The translations under genes and the position numbers were made by a program. From Gnetum montanum (taxonomy: Eukaryota; Streptophyta; Gnetopsida; Gnetales; Gnetaceae): DNA of 64,000 nt. The notes below the pieces were generated by a model. It made no database searches. It saw only the letters and a list, made by a program, of their open reading frames with translations, and was not told the origin of the DNA. Shown piece by piece: positions 21,990 through 34,119 of the stretch. Location of the stretch: NCBI GenBank assembly GCA_015680685.1, contig MNCI01003767.1, forward strand, positions 687,696-751,695, in the 5' to 3' direction. The first letter of the stretch is position 1; every line of letters starts with the position of its first letter.

Positions 21990-24470
21990 ATTCACAATTG
22001 ACATTCCTAGGGCAAAGGGTTCCATCTTCATGGGAAGGTAATCCCTCAGGATCCGTAACCAATCTCCCAAGCACATGATGCTCAACAAAGACAAATACAA
22101 CTTCCTTTGTGCAAAACTCCAAGCGAGCATCCCCCTAAACCACTAAGAGCTAGATGCAAAGCAAGGTTATGAGCTCGTACATCAGAATGGGAGGGAGTAC
22201 TTCCCTGCCCCTAACAATATCATCCCCCTCACTGAGACCTTTTGGTGGATGCTAGACTAACTCATCCGACTGAGTGGGTTGAACAAGCATGATGTAGTAA
22301 TCAACTATGAGGATCCCCTGTAGGATGGGCAAGAGGGATTTAAGGCTCACTCAAAGAATGAGAATCCCTTCTACATCTCTTTCCTACCACTTACCTCTAA
22401 TGTTGCTCTCCCGCAATATCATCCATTTACCTTCTTTAAGGTAGTAACGCCTCCCTTATCACCACCTAGTCCAATGCCTATAGTGGCAAGTTATCAAGTG
22501 CATACGCATCAAGGTGCAGGACTATCTATCACCCCATCCTTCATGGTCTTGGCACAACCCATGCAATCCTCTATGCTAGCATCTACAATGCCAATCCAAC
22601 CCTATGTGCACATAATGCTGATGTCCCAGCAACACATGAGTCAGGTGTCATACATCCTACCTGTCTCAGTGATGCCCCCTAAGATAGCTCAAGCCACAAC
22701 CATGTGGTGGGGCCCTACCTTTGTATCTTGGGCATAAAACATGCAACAACAACATGCACAACAACCTCCATATTAGTACACTTAATAGGTGTTTCACATG
22801 GTTGCATAGCCCACAGTAGGATCATGGACCACACCAATAGCACAACAAGCCACACAACCAACACAGCCCGCTGCACCCACACCCAGCCTAGATCAAGTGT
22901 TCTAACTCATTCAAACACTCAATGAAGACATAAAATAACTTAAATCCACATTTTTTGATATAGTCCAAGTGATGTACTTCTATCGGTATGACCCTATTAG
23001 TCCTATTATTCCATCATTGACCTTTCCTCCTAGCATCCAACTCTCCCAATTCACCAAATATAATGATGAAGGGGGCCCCAACGCCCATCTAGTGACCTTC
23101 CAATCCAAGTGCCTTTTGTTGTAGGCATGGTTGCATGCAATCATTTACATGTTTGACATGTTCTTGATTGACAAGATGCTAGACTGGTATCGCATGCTCC
23201 CCAGAGCCTCCATATCTTTATTGGAGGATTTGCTTAGCCAATTTGTCACTCACTTCAAGTACAACTTAAAGCCTAAGGCAACCCTGGACCAACTCATGTA
23301 CATCAAGTAGGGTCACTTAGAGCCCATTTAAAAATCCATCCAATGATGGAGCGCTGCACTTAATAAAATCCATGAGCCTATCACAAAAACTAACCTACTA
23401 GCCATTTTCAAAGGTGCAATAAACAACTTCATCAAGTTGAAGTTGTACTACCTTGCCCCACACTCCCCAAGCCAAGCATTTGCTCAAACAAAGAGAATTT
23501 AGGATGCATTAGAAGCTAGTAAGGATCTAGCCTATGTGGCCTATAAGAATGCACATGTGAAGAAAGACAAGGAGAAGTGCTACGCAACAACAATAGTTAT
23601 AGTGGTGGATAATGTGCCAAGCTAAACAAGGTCAAACCAATAGCCAAGGCAGCCAAAGCCCCAGCCAACAACGAGGTAATCATCTTTGACATTTTAGCAT
23701 CCAACCAACCTACACTATCGGTAGTGTGGGCCAAGCTACCCCAAGACCAAACTTTGAGCATAAGGATTGCTCAAAGTACACACCATTGTCCATCAAGCTG
23801 TTGGAACTTTTGCATCTAGTGTTGGGTGCATCTAGTACAAGCAAATGTCTAAGGATGCTTGCAAGCATTATGATCGCTACTATGAGCTCCTTAGGAACCC
23901 ATCAATGGCTATACCAGATGAACCTTTGGTCCCTAAGCACTTCAGGTTGGACTGATTCTACCATTACCATCAATTATCTAGCCATGACATGAACTTTTGC
24001 ATGGCTTTACAAGATACATACAATGCATGATTGACCAAGGCCAACTAGTTTTTGATTCAACCAACCTAGTTCACCTCGAAAATCAACCAATGAAGGTCTA
24101 TAAAGACCCTATCAATGCAAGTGGTGTAGGCTATGTCATCAATGCCATCAACATTCATGATGACATAGAACCAGCATGAGAGCCATTTGTGGTTTGTATG
24201 CCCTCTAACAACATTGGGGCCTCCATAGCATCAACTAGTTCAAGGACTCCTTTTATCATCAAAGAACCACCTTGGGCACCCATGACACCCTTTGTGGTTA
24301 CGGCCCCACAACACATTGCAGCAATAACAATCCATACACCCTTCGTCATTAGGATGTTGCAACATGTAGACCCTTCGCAAAGTCCAATGGTGGGGACTGC
24401 AACAGGCCCTACTCACCCAAGGCCTCATCCCACATCCAACACTAGGTAGTTGAAGTGGTAGCCTGAGAGG
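21990..24470 (+). pseudogene. B1 gag
   Basis: The frame holds a Pro/Gln/Met-rich N-terminal region (22474-22900), then the capsid core: QLSQFTKYNDEGGPNAHLVT, MLDWYRMLPRASISLLEDLL, SQFVTHFKYNLKPKATLDQL and LEPI.KSI (about 23035-23340), fitting the retrotransposon gag family. FYHYHQLSSHDMNFCMALQD (about 23955) has the C/YxYHx5HxxxxC knuckle-like spacing of Tat gag proteins, with the first Cys lost. Stops are numerous, mainly TAG, plus shifts near 23600-23750. Confidence 0.8.
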
Positions 24471-25618
24471 TCAACAAGTGTCTCATTAACCAAATTATGA
24501 GGGAATGAAAGGTGTTAGGTTTTCCTAAGCTCACCCCTTTGTCTACCATTCCTATGGCCACATCAACCAAAACCACCACCACAAGTAATCAACAACTAAG
24601 CACTAAGGCTCATAGGCAAGCAAAACAAACCAAGCCCAAATTTTCTCCCTAAGATATTTGTCTCTTGGGTTGCATGGAGGAGATGAAGGCTAATAAGGCA
24701 ACTAATAGTAGTAAGGAATTTTTAGATGCATTGGCACAAGTCAAGTAGGCTTTGAAACAAAAAAATACAACCTTGAGCTTGTACGACTTGGTGATGACCT
24801 CCTCCACTCACCACAAAGCACTAGTTCACATGTTGGCCTCCATTCCTATCAAGGAGGACATCCCAGTAGATGAACAAGTCATCCACACTGTGATCCTTCC
24901 TCCTTCACTATAAGAATCAAGTCTAGCACCTCTAGCATTTCATGACGAGGTAATCAAGGTCAACCCTGAAAAGGGTCAAGTCACCACTTCGCTAATGTTT
25001 ATAACCATCTGCATAGGGCAATGCAAGATCCGTTGGGTGCATGTCGATGACAAGGCAGCAACTAACATCATCCCATTCCTAGTTGTTGAGAAGCTCGATC
25101 TTACCAACCAAATCTAGGCTATAAACACAATGTGCCTTAAGTACTTTAATGAGTCATGCATTGTCGTGAAGGGAACTATCATAATAGCCTTCGTGACAAG
25201 GGAGCAATTCCCCACTACAGCCAAATTCATTGTCATCGAGGAGATGCCTAAGTTAAACCTGATTTTTAGAAGACCATGGCTAGCCCAATTACGAGCTGTC
25301 TCCTCACCCATTCACCAAGAGATCAACCTTTCATACAAAGATGGAGAAGTGATCATACATGGTGACAATTCAGTCCATCCAACCATCAACAACATTGACA
25401 CAAACCAAGGGTCAAACGTAGAGTTCCCTAATGACATATCACTTGTGGAGGATAAGGGTCAACCTTGTCCGACAAGCCCACCCAAGGAACCAAAAGAGGC
25501 TAACAACCTCCCCAAGGCAGCTCTATGGGTAGAGTTTCCATTTAGCATCATGGACAAGGGTCTAAGTGAATACCACCTTGGGCTGTCTAGGCCCTATGCA
25601 TCCCCTAACCCACATTGA
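24471..25618 (+). pseudogene. B1 protease region
   Basis: The frame at 24990-25618 reads RWVHVDDKAATNIIPFLVVE, TAKFIVIEEMPKLNLIFRRP and WLAQLRAVSSPIHQEINL, the usual retropepsin, flap and ILGRPW...AVPSxxHQ order of Tat gag-pro proteins. The catalytic D-S/T-G is replaced by DDKA and the IGRPW motif is FRRPW. The frame ends at a TGA at 25616-25618 with no RT behind it: the next 6.2 kb holds arrays and an antisense gene, and RT begins only at about 31812. Confidence 0.78.
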
Positions 25619-25874
25619 TTTAGGAAACAACTACATGACTAAGGCCCCCCCTTTATTCAACAAGTGCTAGGTGCCTATTTGTCCCTAATTTTGGCATGCC
25701 CCCTTAGCCTTTTTCTTTCATATCTACATTTCACATGGTTACTTGTGTTTCACATTATTTTCTTTATTACATGTTCATTTCTTTTGCTTATGCATTTTCA
25801 TTTAGTCTTCTTACGCATTAGAAAAACACTAAAACACAAAAATCATAAAATTTAAAATCGCAAAAAAAAAAAAA
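25619..25874 (+). other. B1 spacer after protease
   Basis: T-rich spacer ending in an A13 tract and ATATAT (25861-25878). Nothing coding was recognised. Confidence 0.5.
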
Positions 25875-26250
25875 TATATGGCCTGCCATGGCCTAAAAAT
25901 AGCCATCTTCCTTGCAACACCATAGCCCGAAAAGGCCTTAAACTATCATATGACCCACTACAGCCTAAAACTAGCAACATTTTTTGTCCCACTTCACAGC
26001 CTTCCATGGCCTTAAACTGGCAACATCTCATGCATCGCCATGGCCCAAAAAGGCCTTAAACTATCACACAGCCCACCATGGCCTTAAAATGACACCTCGC
26101 AACCAACCATGGCCCAAAATTGACAACACTTTTCCTTTTATTTGTGGCCTGAAATGGCCTTAAACTAGTAATCACCATGGCCCGAAATAGCCTTAAACTA
26201 GCAACAACCCTTCCTCCATGGCCTTAAACTAGCATGGGGCCCACAAGGAA
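25875..26250 (+). repeat. Array 1 of the CATGGCC...TTAAACTAGCA repeat (B1)
   Basis: About ten copies, 30-50 bp apart, of a unit resembling CCATGGCC(C/T)(G/A)AAA(A/T)(A/G)GCCTTAAACT(A/G)(G/T)CAAC. The units alternate between CCATGGCCTTAAACTAGC and CATGGCCCGAAAAGGCC, the second being partly self-complementary. One further copy stands alone at 31640-31680. The same TTAAACTAGCA core forms array 2 at 35325-35760. Confidence 0.8.
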
Positions 26251-26475
26251 CCTAAGCACATCAACTAGTTACCTTACCCACATTAAATAGCCAGCAAAAT
26301 AAACATGAGGTTTCACACACAATCCTCATCACAAAAAGTATAAGTTTTATCATATTTCATATATAGGAGTACATAGCATGACCATGCGACAAAAATGGCC
26401 AAAGTACAAAATTGCACAACAATAGGGCTACATCAAGTCTACTCAATTCATGGTGTCTAGTGAGGGTCAAGGATC

Positions 26476-29419
26476 CTATTCCTCCTCCTCTGCTACTTCG
26501 CTAGGGCCTACGGCATCACTTGGTGCTTACTGAAAAGCAATACAAAACAACAAATTAATCAGAAAGTACAAAACTAAAATACAAAATTAACATGCAAAAA
26601 TGATACATAAAAGGCATAAAAATAAAATCAAAACTAACCCAAGAGGGTCCTACACCAAAATCTAGAGGTAATCTATCAAGGCCCTCATTTAAGTGTCAAA
26701 GGATCTCAACCTCTAATAACCACGTCTAGTACACATGACAAGGCACCTACTCCACCTTGAAAGGATACTCAGGTATGGCATCCACATGAGATACTTGGAT
26801 TGGATCCCAACAAAGCTTAGGACCTATTAGCATATAATGAACAGACTAGTATTAGCAACAGACTAAGCATGGAATCAGTAAAGCAGTTCAATAAAAATGA
26901 CATACATACCGAGTTTGAGATCTACCTACTATATGCGGTCCACCATGTCGTTCACAATGCCTTCCATGAAGGCAAATTTATCTAATGTCTCTACCCATGG
27001 CTTCATGCGATGGATAGGCACTGGTAGTGGATCACTAGTAAGAAGATTTGAGACTGCAATACAATACAATGCAACACTTAGTAATAACTAAGCAATTAAA
27101 GGCTTAAGATCAAAGGGCAAGGGTAGATGGTAACACAAAGTACTCACTAAGAAAGCCCTCAAATGTTAATGCAGGTGGATCTCCCAACTGCATACCATCA
27201 AAGAGGTTGGCAAAGTCAGCCTCAGGGTGGAATAGCCTCTTCGCATCAAACTGTTGAAAGATCTCTAGGACCTTTGGTAACTCCTCCCTACTTGCTACCT
27301 CCTCTTCAACTTGAGTAGGGGTCATGTCTGTTGCCTCTACTATCACCACCATTTCTTCCTTAGTAGCCCTCTTGCCTTTTTCACAAACACAGTGTAGTAG
27401 TATTAGCAAAATATAACAAAAACGAAAACATAAGCCAAATGCATCTATCATGTACACTAACCTGCAACCATTGAACGAAGTATGGGTATCTTGAGGTGGA
27501 CTTTCTTGACACCTGCTTGTCCAACTACAAGGGAAGTCTCCTCTATTAGGCATGACCTCTTAATTTTTACCTTGAAGGATCCTACCATCTCCAGAATGTA
27601 TTACTCAACCCTATTCGCATCTCCAAAAATAGTTGGCGAATACTCGCTCGTGTTGTCACAGGGATAAGGTGACTGTGACCTTTCCAGATGTGCCTTTGTC
27701 AAGACTAAATATAACTCCTTAATCCCCTTTGGAGGGTCCTACGCACAAGTGATGGTAAAAAAGTGTTTAACCCATGGCTTGGATAGCTACTCGCGATCCT
27801 AAATGACCCAATGCTCACTATCCCTAATCACCAACAACTTCACAAGCCTTAAAAAATACACTATAAAGAATGCAAAGTGAAAGTGAGACCTTGCATGGAC
27901 ATTGTCACAAAGCTTGGTAATCTCTGCCTACAATTTGATGGTGATAGAGAAGGCCCAATTAAACCTAGTGCCCTCATCTATGACCTCCTACACCTACTCC
28001 ACCTCAAGGACCTTTCCTTGTGAGAGTAGCTTAGGAAAGGCATAAGCACAAAAAAAGGGTAAAGCCTTTGGACCTCAAGCACATGCACATTTTCAACTAC
28101 AATGCCCTTATGAGAGTGAGTGGTTCCTAGCATCTCTTTGATCTCTTCCCTCTAGTCTACCTCTTGGTTAGGCTTGTCAATGATTAATGGATCCTTAGAG
28201 GGGAGGCTAAAGAAGTTAGTGAAGGAAGCATTACTAAGGTCCAGAACTACCCTCACTTTGTACATGTGAGTGACAAAGCAACAGGCATTGTGACTGAAGG
28301 AGTTAATGATAGTTACCATCTTGACCACTGTGGTACTTGGGCTGAGGGCCAAGAAAAGGTCCATCAACCTAGCATGTGTAAGTCGACCAATCAAAGCCTT
28401 TGAGGCCTCATGACACAACAACTTTTGTGCCCCCTCTACATCACCATATTTCATAATGAGGGTGGCCTCACTATGTCTAATGGTGACCACTATCACCTCT
28501 TCTAAAGTAATGATAGTTATAACATAGGCAAACACAACGTTAGCATTATGTGATCAACAAGTGCATGAGAACAAGTAATAAAAGTCAAGCCAACATAATG
28601 AACACCCATGTGGAATGAATGGTGTACACAATGGAGGCAGTGGCACAACAAGCTCTCTGAAGATAGGCTTACTACTAGACCATCCCTCGTTAAGCCAATC
28701 ATAGTTTTGACACCACTCAAATGCCTTCAGGTACTGAGTGGGACAGTTCTCTAATTCTTTTCCCACCTACTCAATAATGGCCTCCTGGAAGCTTGGACTA
28801 GAGGAAAATACCTCTAGCACATTACAAGTCAAAGAAAGAGCCCTTGCCTCATCATGGAGTCCCTCATCATCAACTTTAAACTTGGAATTAGACATCCATA
28901 GTCAGCAGTTGGCAAATTTAGCATCACCAATAACAATGAGACATAAAAAAAAGCAAGAGCACTTACCCTCTAACACAATATACAATCCCAGATGGGTTCT
29001 GGAAGACTGTATGCATGCGCATGGCAATGAAAAGGGTGTTGCTCTTATTATAACAAGAGAACTCCTGCATGCTCTAGATCCTAGCTAAGGGATGAATGCT
29101 CCTAAGACCTAGTCTTAGGCCACCTACTTGATCACCACCAATCATGGGCTCATAGGATATGAATCTCAATATGTCTCGATTTGCACTAGCCAATAATGTC
29201 TCGGTGATGGTGCTTACAACCTCTGCTACCAAGTGTAACCACATGATCACACTAAAGTATCATAGCAGGTAAGCTAGAAATTCGAATGCCCCTAGTCAAA
29301 ACCACACTGCTTAATAACCTAACTTCATATCAGGTGCAAGCATGTTGGGCACAAGCTTGTCAATGCAGGATAGAATGCCGATGAGCTCCACAACAACCAA
29401 GACAAGCTTCAATAGCACT
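26476..29419 (-). pseudogene. Antisense multi-exon gene of unknown function inside B1
   Basis: Minus-strand exons at about 28967-29419, 28502-28880 (left border uncertain), 27462-28501, 27148-27375, 26910-27053, 26639-26823 and 26476-26529. The last four introns (27376-27461, 27054-27147, 26824-26909, 26530-26638; 86-109 bp) all have GT-AG borders, and joining across each keeps one frame: phase 1 three times, then phase 0. Readable blocks include KLVPNMLAPDMKLGY, NSNTLF-like and YLKAFEWCQNYDWLNEGW, TRFNWAFSITIKL, KEEMVVIVEATDMTPTQVEE, PIHRMKPWVETLDKFAF, CWDPIQVSHVDAIPEYPFKV and HLNEGLDRLPLDFG, ending in AEEEE and TAG. At least a dozen in-frame stops, mostly TAG, and a shift in a poly-T tract near 28060 kill it. 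I do not recognise the protein. It may be a captured host gene or a family-specific antisense gene. Confidence 0.7.
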
Positions 29420-29459
29420 CTGTAATAGCGAGGAAACAAATGAATGTTACATTAGCAAA

Positions 29460-29640
29460 TAATAGACTGCATTTTGACATAAAATATTAACTTACACTTA
29501 ACAAAAATTAGTAAATTTAGCCCAAAATGGCATAACTTAGAAATATATCCTTAGAGTTCCCCACGAGGCCCCATGAGTATAGGATGTCAATATAGATTTG
29601 ATGCACTTGGTGTTCATTGGGGTACAATACTAACATAGCA
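29460..29640 (-). pseudogene. Possible upstream exon of the antisense gene
   Basis: The minus strand reads YPNEHQVHQIYIDILYSWG then LVGNSKDIFLSYAILG, followed by GTAAGTTAAT as a possible 5' splice site near 29490 and CGCTATTACAG as the 3' site before the exon at 29419. Coding character is plausible but not confirmed. Confidence 0.4.
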
Positions 29641-30505
29641 TGAATGTTCATTTTACATTTGCATTATTTACTTTGTTCTGGTTTTCATGTTTTGAGTAGT
29701 TTTTCATGTTTGGTTTACGATTTTGACATTTTGACAAAGCTCTCATACATTTAACATTTTGTTTCGCATGATGCATTATCACACTCAACATCCTTACACT
29801 TAGCATTTTTTATGTTTGGCACTTCATTTCAATACTTAGCAATTTATTTTCAAAAACTCTTAGCTGTGTAGCATGAGGTACTCAAAAAAAGAGAAAAATA
29901 ATTTCTAACTCTAGGTTATCCCTCTCTAGGGATGTGACCTATGTAAATTGACAAAAAAAACTCTAACTATTGGGATCATAGCACCCTAATGCATCCATCT
30001 AGAAGTTGGCCAATGTTTCCTAAGTGATAGTTATGCTCCCTAGGGAGTGTAGCTTCTAGAGGATAAAATTTTGCCTAAGTGCTACTCCCATTACCATACC
30101 ACTCCATCATCCTAGGCATCCTACCGCCCTTCACCACATTGTACAATGCCACCATGCACCAATGGCACATGCTAGGGTGTTTACCATGGTTGTGGCCTTG
30201 GTGATCCCTCTAGCCCCATTTGGCCCCTCGCCATGGCCATCGTCCCTATGAGCATGTCGTTGGCTCTTTCCTCACCCCTACGTCTTTCCCTGCACATCTA
30301 CTATCCCTTAACACCTAGCCCTCTTCTTTGTCCTCAACCTAGATTCAACCCATGGCACTCTCACATATCCCTCCTCCCTATAGTATCCTACCTTCATCTT
30401 CCTCTAACCTCACTTATCCATGCTCTATACTTATCCACTTGCCCCTCTCCTCCTTCTCACATGCCATTGCTTTTGGAAATAAGAGACAGAAGAGGGGGAA
30501 GTAGA
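29641..30505. other. B1 interior, non-coding
   Basis: The first half has repeated T-rich words (CATTTTG, TTAGCATTTT). At 30020-30070 a Tat-LTR-like pair (TTATGCTCCCTAGGGAGTGTAGC) appears. 30090-30480 is pyrimidine-rich. No gene recognised; the 94-codon plus frame at 30233 has the composition of a Pro/Leu/Ser artefact. Confidence 0.45.
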
Positions 30506-30509
30506 AAGT

Positions 30510-30605
30510 CGCAATAGTCTAGTGGTTGAGCCATACATTTTGCAAAGACATCACACTTGCCCCACCAATAGTGATTCCCAGTAGCTGTCACCTAGGACCC
30601 AGGGT
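30510..30605 (+). repeat. tRNA-derived SINE-like segment
   Basis: GTCTAGTGGTTGAGCC (30517-) resembles a tRNA A box, and AGTGATTCCCAGT (30570-) a decayed B box (GGTTCGATTCC). Between them is TTTTGCAAAGACATCACAC, like the anticodon-arm area of plant SINEs. The spacing of about 50 bp is a little long. No tail or target duplication was found. Confidence 0.35.
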
Positions 30606-31052
30606 CCCTTGCCCCATGTAGCTACATACAAAAGAAAAAAATCCTCCCTCATCCCAGTGCATCATGGTCATGCAAATGAGGAAACAAAATTCTCATTTTT
30701 TCCCTTCTCCCTTGCCCTATGTACCACAACCCTTAATTTTAGCAAAAATTTATGTAATAAACCCTCCTTACTCTACCCCCAAAATGATACCTCAAGAAGA
30801 ATCAAACCCTCGTAGCTCATGCATTACCCCTTCTCCCATTTGTTGCAAACACAAAACCAAACCAAAACACTAATGCAAACCCACAATCCACACATGTGTC
30901 TTCTCTCTCTGGACATAGTTGCCAAGGCAACCAAGGTGATGTCAAGCCCTGCCAAGGCAACTTACTCCAAAACTCAAAACAAAACACTAAAAAAAGGAAG
31001 CAAGAATATGAAGAAACAAAAATGATTGCAAAGGGTAACTGTAGCAAGTGTA

Positions 31053-31172
31053 CCTAGTGATAAACGGTGCTCTCCTCTCCTCCATCTGTGCCAAAAGCAA
31101 GCATTCTAGGGCTTGTCTTCCCTCTTCCACATTAATGAGTCTAGGGTGTTGATAGTCACTATGGTGCATCAT
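31053..31172 (-). pseudogene. Possible first exon of the antisense gene
   Basis: The minus frame starts ATGATG at 31172 and reads MMHHSDYQHPRLINVEEGRQ then ALECLLLAQMEERRAPFITR without stops, ending at AG/GTACAC near 31053, with a T-rich CTTCCTTTTTTTAG acceptor near 30988. A TATATAT (near 31308) on the minus strand lies about 135 bp upstream of the ATG. It could belong to the gene at 26476-29419, but the exons between 29640 and 30988 were not found. Confidence 0.4.
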
Positions 31173-31319
31173 CCTAGTGCTACGGTCTTGCTCCTATGCT
31201 CTAATTTCTATGCTCTCGCTATCACTCCTACTTCAAACTGCACTACGCTCTATAACCCCTCGCTTTCACTTTGGAAAATGATAGTTTACCCTCAATGAAC
31301 CACACATATATACCTCCTA

Positions 31320-31800
31320 GGGTAATTAAATGTACCACCTACCACACCGATGCTCCTACACTTAAGAAAATTTTTCTAAGTTTCTTGAGTGTAGCAAGAG
31401 GGCAAGCATAGCAAGGGGTAAGCATAGCAGCCAAAGTTAGAAAAATTTCTAAACTTTTTCTAACGATTCCTAGACTAGAAAAACTTTTGAACTTTTTCTA
31501 ATGATTCCTAGACTTAGAAAATTTTTTGAGATTTTTCTGGTTGCCCAACGAACGCCCAACCCAATTCCATATTCTAGATACTCTTTGCCCTACTTGAACC
31601 AACACATCTTGCATAAGCGATGGTCTTCTAAGACCTTAAACTAGTGATCCCATGGCTTGCTAAGGCCCAAAACTGACTCATATATTTTCTTTTCTAACAT
31701 CCACTCTTACACATTTAGGAAATTTAGTGTTACATTACTTTCCTCATTTTATGCATTGTAACTCTATTAAGACAGGTGTAGCTTGACGTTCTTTCTAGTT
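31320..31800. repeat. Tat-LTR-like remnant and one TTAAACTAG unit
   Basis: 31370-31550 repeats TTAGAAAAA(A/T)TTT...CTTTTTCTAA(C/T)GATTCCTAGACT three times and contains AAGCATAGCAAGGGGTAAGCATAGCAG, as in Tat U3 arrays. A single CTAAGACCTTAAACTAGTGA unit is at 31631-31650. The stretch ends in GTTGTTTTGTAG (31799-31810), a possible splice acceptor in front of pol. Confidence 0.5.
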
Positions 31801-31810
31801 GTTTTGTAGG

Positions 31811-33990
31811 ATATGTCATAGGATTACAACATGAGCACATACAAGCATCTTCGTTCACCTCTGGTCTACACCAGACCTCATGGTGAGCTCATCTAATGCA
31901 TTAATGCCCAATACCTAGACCCTAAGCCCACGACCTATGATGACTACGTAACATCTGTAGAAGCACCACTAGATTGGCCTAACCATCTAGTTAGGTCTCT
32001 CAATCTAGAGGCAAGTAACATCACTAAGGATTCCCTCATCAAAGTCCTTGTGATAACACTTAGTGGTGAGGTGAAAACACTAAAACTTAGTTCCCTATTA
32101 GAGCCTCAGCACATCCAAAGCATCATCAAAGTTCTCAACGATAATATCAAGGCATTTTCATGGTCCTATGAGGACATGCCAAGCCTAGATCCTTGGATAG
32201 TGCAGCACAACATCATCCTTGGTCCTCACGTAAAACCAATTAAATAGAAAGCCTGTAAGGTTAGGCCTAAGGTGGTGCTGGCAGTCTATGATGAAATCAC
32301 CAAGCTCTATAAGGCTAGTTTCATCTAGGTAGTTGACTATGCAGACTAGGTCTCCAACATCGTGGTTGTACCTAAGAAAAATAGAATCATACACATCTAC
32401 ATAGACTTCTAGGACCTGAAAAAGGTAACCATCAAAGATGATTTTTTTTTGCCTAGCATCAACCAACTAGTTGATACTATGGTCGATCATGCCTTGTTCT
32501 CCTTCATTGATGGGTTCTCTGGATACAACCAAATTCAGATCAACCTGTAGCACCAACTTAGTACAACCTTTATGATCCCTTGGGTCACATTTTACTATAT
32601 AATGATGTCTTTTGGACTACAAAACACAAGAGCAACCTACCAATGCACCATGATGTACATCTTCAATGACTACCTATTAGACTTACTCAATGACTACATT
32701 GATGACATAGCAATTAGGTTCAAGATGGCACATGACCATGTAGATGACTTAGACTGTGTATTGAAACATTGCCTTAGACATGACCTTAGGTTGAATCCTA
32801 AGCAGTATGTCTTTGGCTTTAAGATGGGTCACATGTTAGGCTTTGTAGTATCAGAAGCAAGTATACATGTAGACCCTGATAAGGTTAAAGCCATCATTAA
32901 CTTATCACCACAAACTAACCTTAAGGAGCTAGGTGGGTTACAAGGTATATTCCAATTCATACGTCAGTTTATTGCATGGTTAATTAATAAGCTACAACCA
33001 ATGCAACATTTGCTCAAAAAGGAAGTCCATTTCAAGTGGATAGCTCAATGCCAAGAGGCATTTGACAACCTCAAATAGGAGCTAGCTTAGCTTCCAACAA
33101 TCTACCCTCCACAAGAAGATAAATAGTTTTACATCTACCTTACAACTTTTGATGCATCCATCACTTCTCTGCTTTGCCAAAAGTGAGATGATGACTTAGA
33201 GGTCCTTGTATACTACCTAAGTCATGCATTAGTGGCCCATGAAGCAAAATACAACAATGTAGAAAAGAACTACTTTGCCTTAATCTTTGCACTTAAGAAG
33301 TCAAGGCATTATCTCTTCCGTAGCTAGGTAAACATCATCTACAAAAGCAATGTACTTCAAGCAATCACAGTGAACATCTACGAAAGTCATCGAATTACAT
33401 GATGGAAAGCAATAACTGTGGAGTTTGACTTACATTACATAGCGTAAGCATCAACCAAAGATTAACAAATAGCCGCAAAACTAACAACTTCACCAATAAA
33501 TAATCAAGCAACGATTGACTTAAAATTCTTGAATAAGCATGTTAACAATATAAGCTAAGTGCCTATTAAATTTGAGCCAATCTTACACTTTTATGACACT
33601 TCAAGCTCTCAAGGGGGTAGTGCCACTGCTATCATCACACTTCCCTCTAGGGAGATCTGACCCTTCGCATATCACTTCACATTACAAGGGTCTTCTTAGA
33701 GGTCTTATAGTAGCTCGTGACCTAGGAATCCAAAACATGACAATTTGAGCTGATTCATAGTTGTTCATCAACCAAGTTACAGAGGATTACACTTTTAAAG
33801 CACAACATTTACAACCTTATTGTGACTTGGAAACGCACTTGCTTCAATGATTTGCAACTATAGATATCTAGCACAACCCCACAATGAGAATGCCATTACC
33901 AACACATTAGCCACATTAGCCTTAAGCATTGCACCTAGCATGTTTCATGCCTTGCCCACTTCAATAATGAATTGCACCGAACCTATTACA
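31811..33990 (+). pseudogene. B1 reverse transcriptase with two RNase H domains
   Basis: The frame opens at about 31830 (MSTYKHLRSPLVYTRPHGEL). RT blocks: KVRPKVVLAVYDEITKLYKA, VSNIVVVPKKNRI, DDFFLPSINQLVD, FSFIDGFSGYNQIQI (about 32500), PWVTFYYIMMSFGLQNTRAT (32575-), LNDYIDDIAIRFK (catalytic YIDD intact, about 32690) and the LKELGGLQGIFQFIRQFIA connection. RNase H 1 follows (DASITSLLCQK, NYFALIFALKKSRHY, to about 33330). A second, decayed RNase H at 33580-33960 reads FYDTSSSQGGSAT and ENAITNTLATLALSI. Two RNase H domains mark the Tat lineage. Stops are mostly TAG at former Gln or Trp codons. Confidence 0.85.
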
Positions 33991-34119
33991 CAAACAATTG
34001 ATAGTGCATCCATAGCCACAACAAGCATAACTTACGCACAAGAATGGTATGACAATATTAAGGTGTACCTTCAACAAGGTGAGCCTCTACAACATCTAAC
34101 CACTATCCAAAAGGATGTA

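Noticed and set aside
25875-26250. Regular repeats that might be taken for a CRISPR array
   Set aside because: Units are degenerate, spacers irregular, no cas genes, and the DNA is eukaryotic. The repeat is an element-specific array.
26476-29419. Plant mobile domain (MAIN/aminotransferase-like) protein
   Set aside because: The idea came from the gene's context in elements, but the characteristic residue pattern was not found in the exons.
30233-30517. 94-codon Pro/Leu/Ser-rich frame
   Set aside because: Pyrimidine-rich DNA gives long open frames by composition alone; no family pattern.
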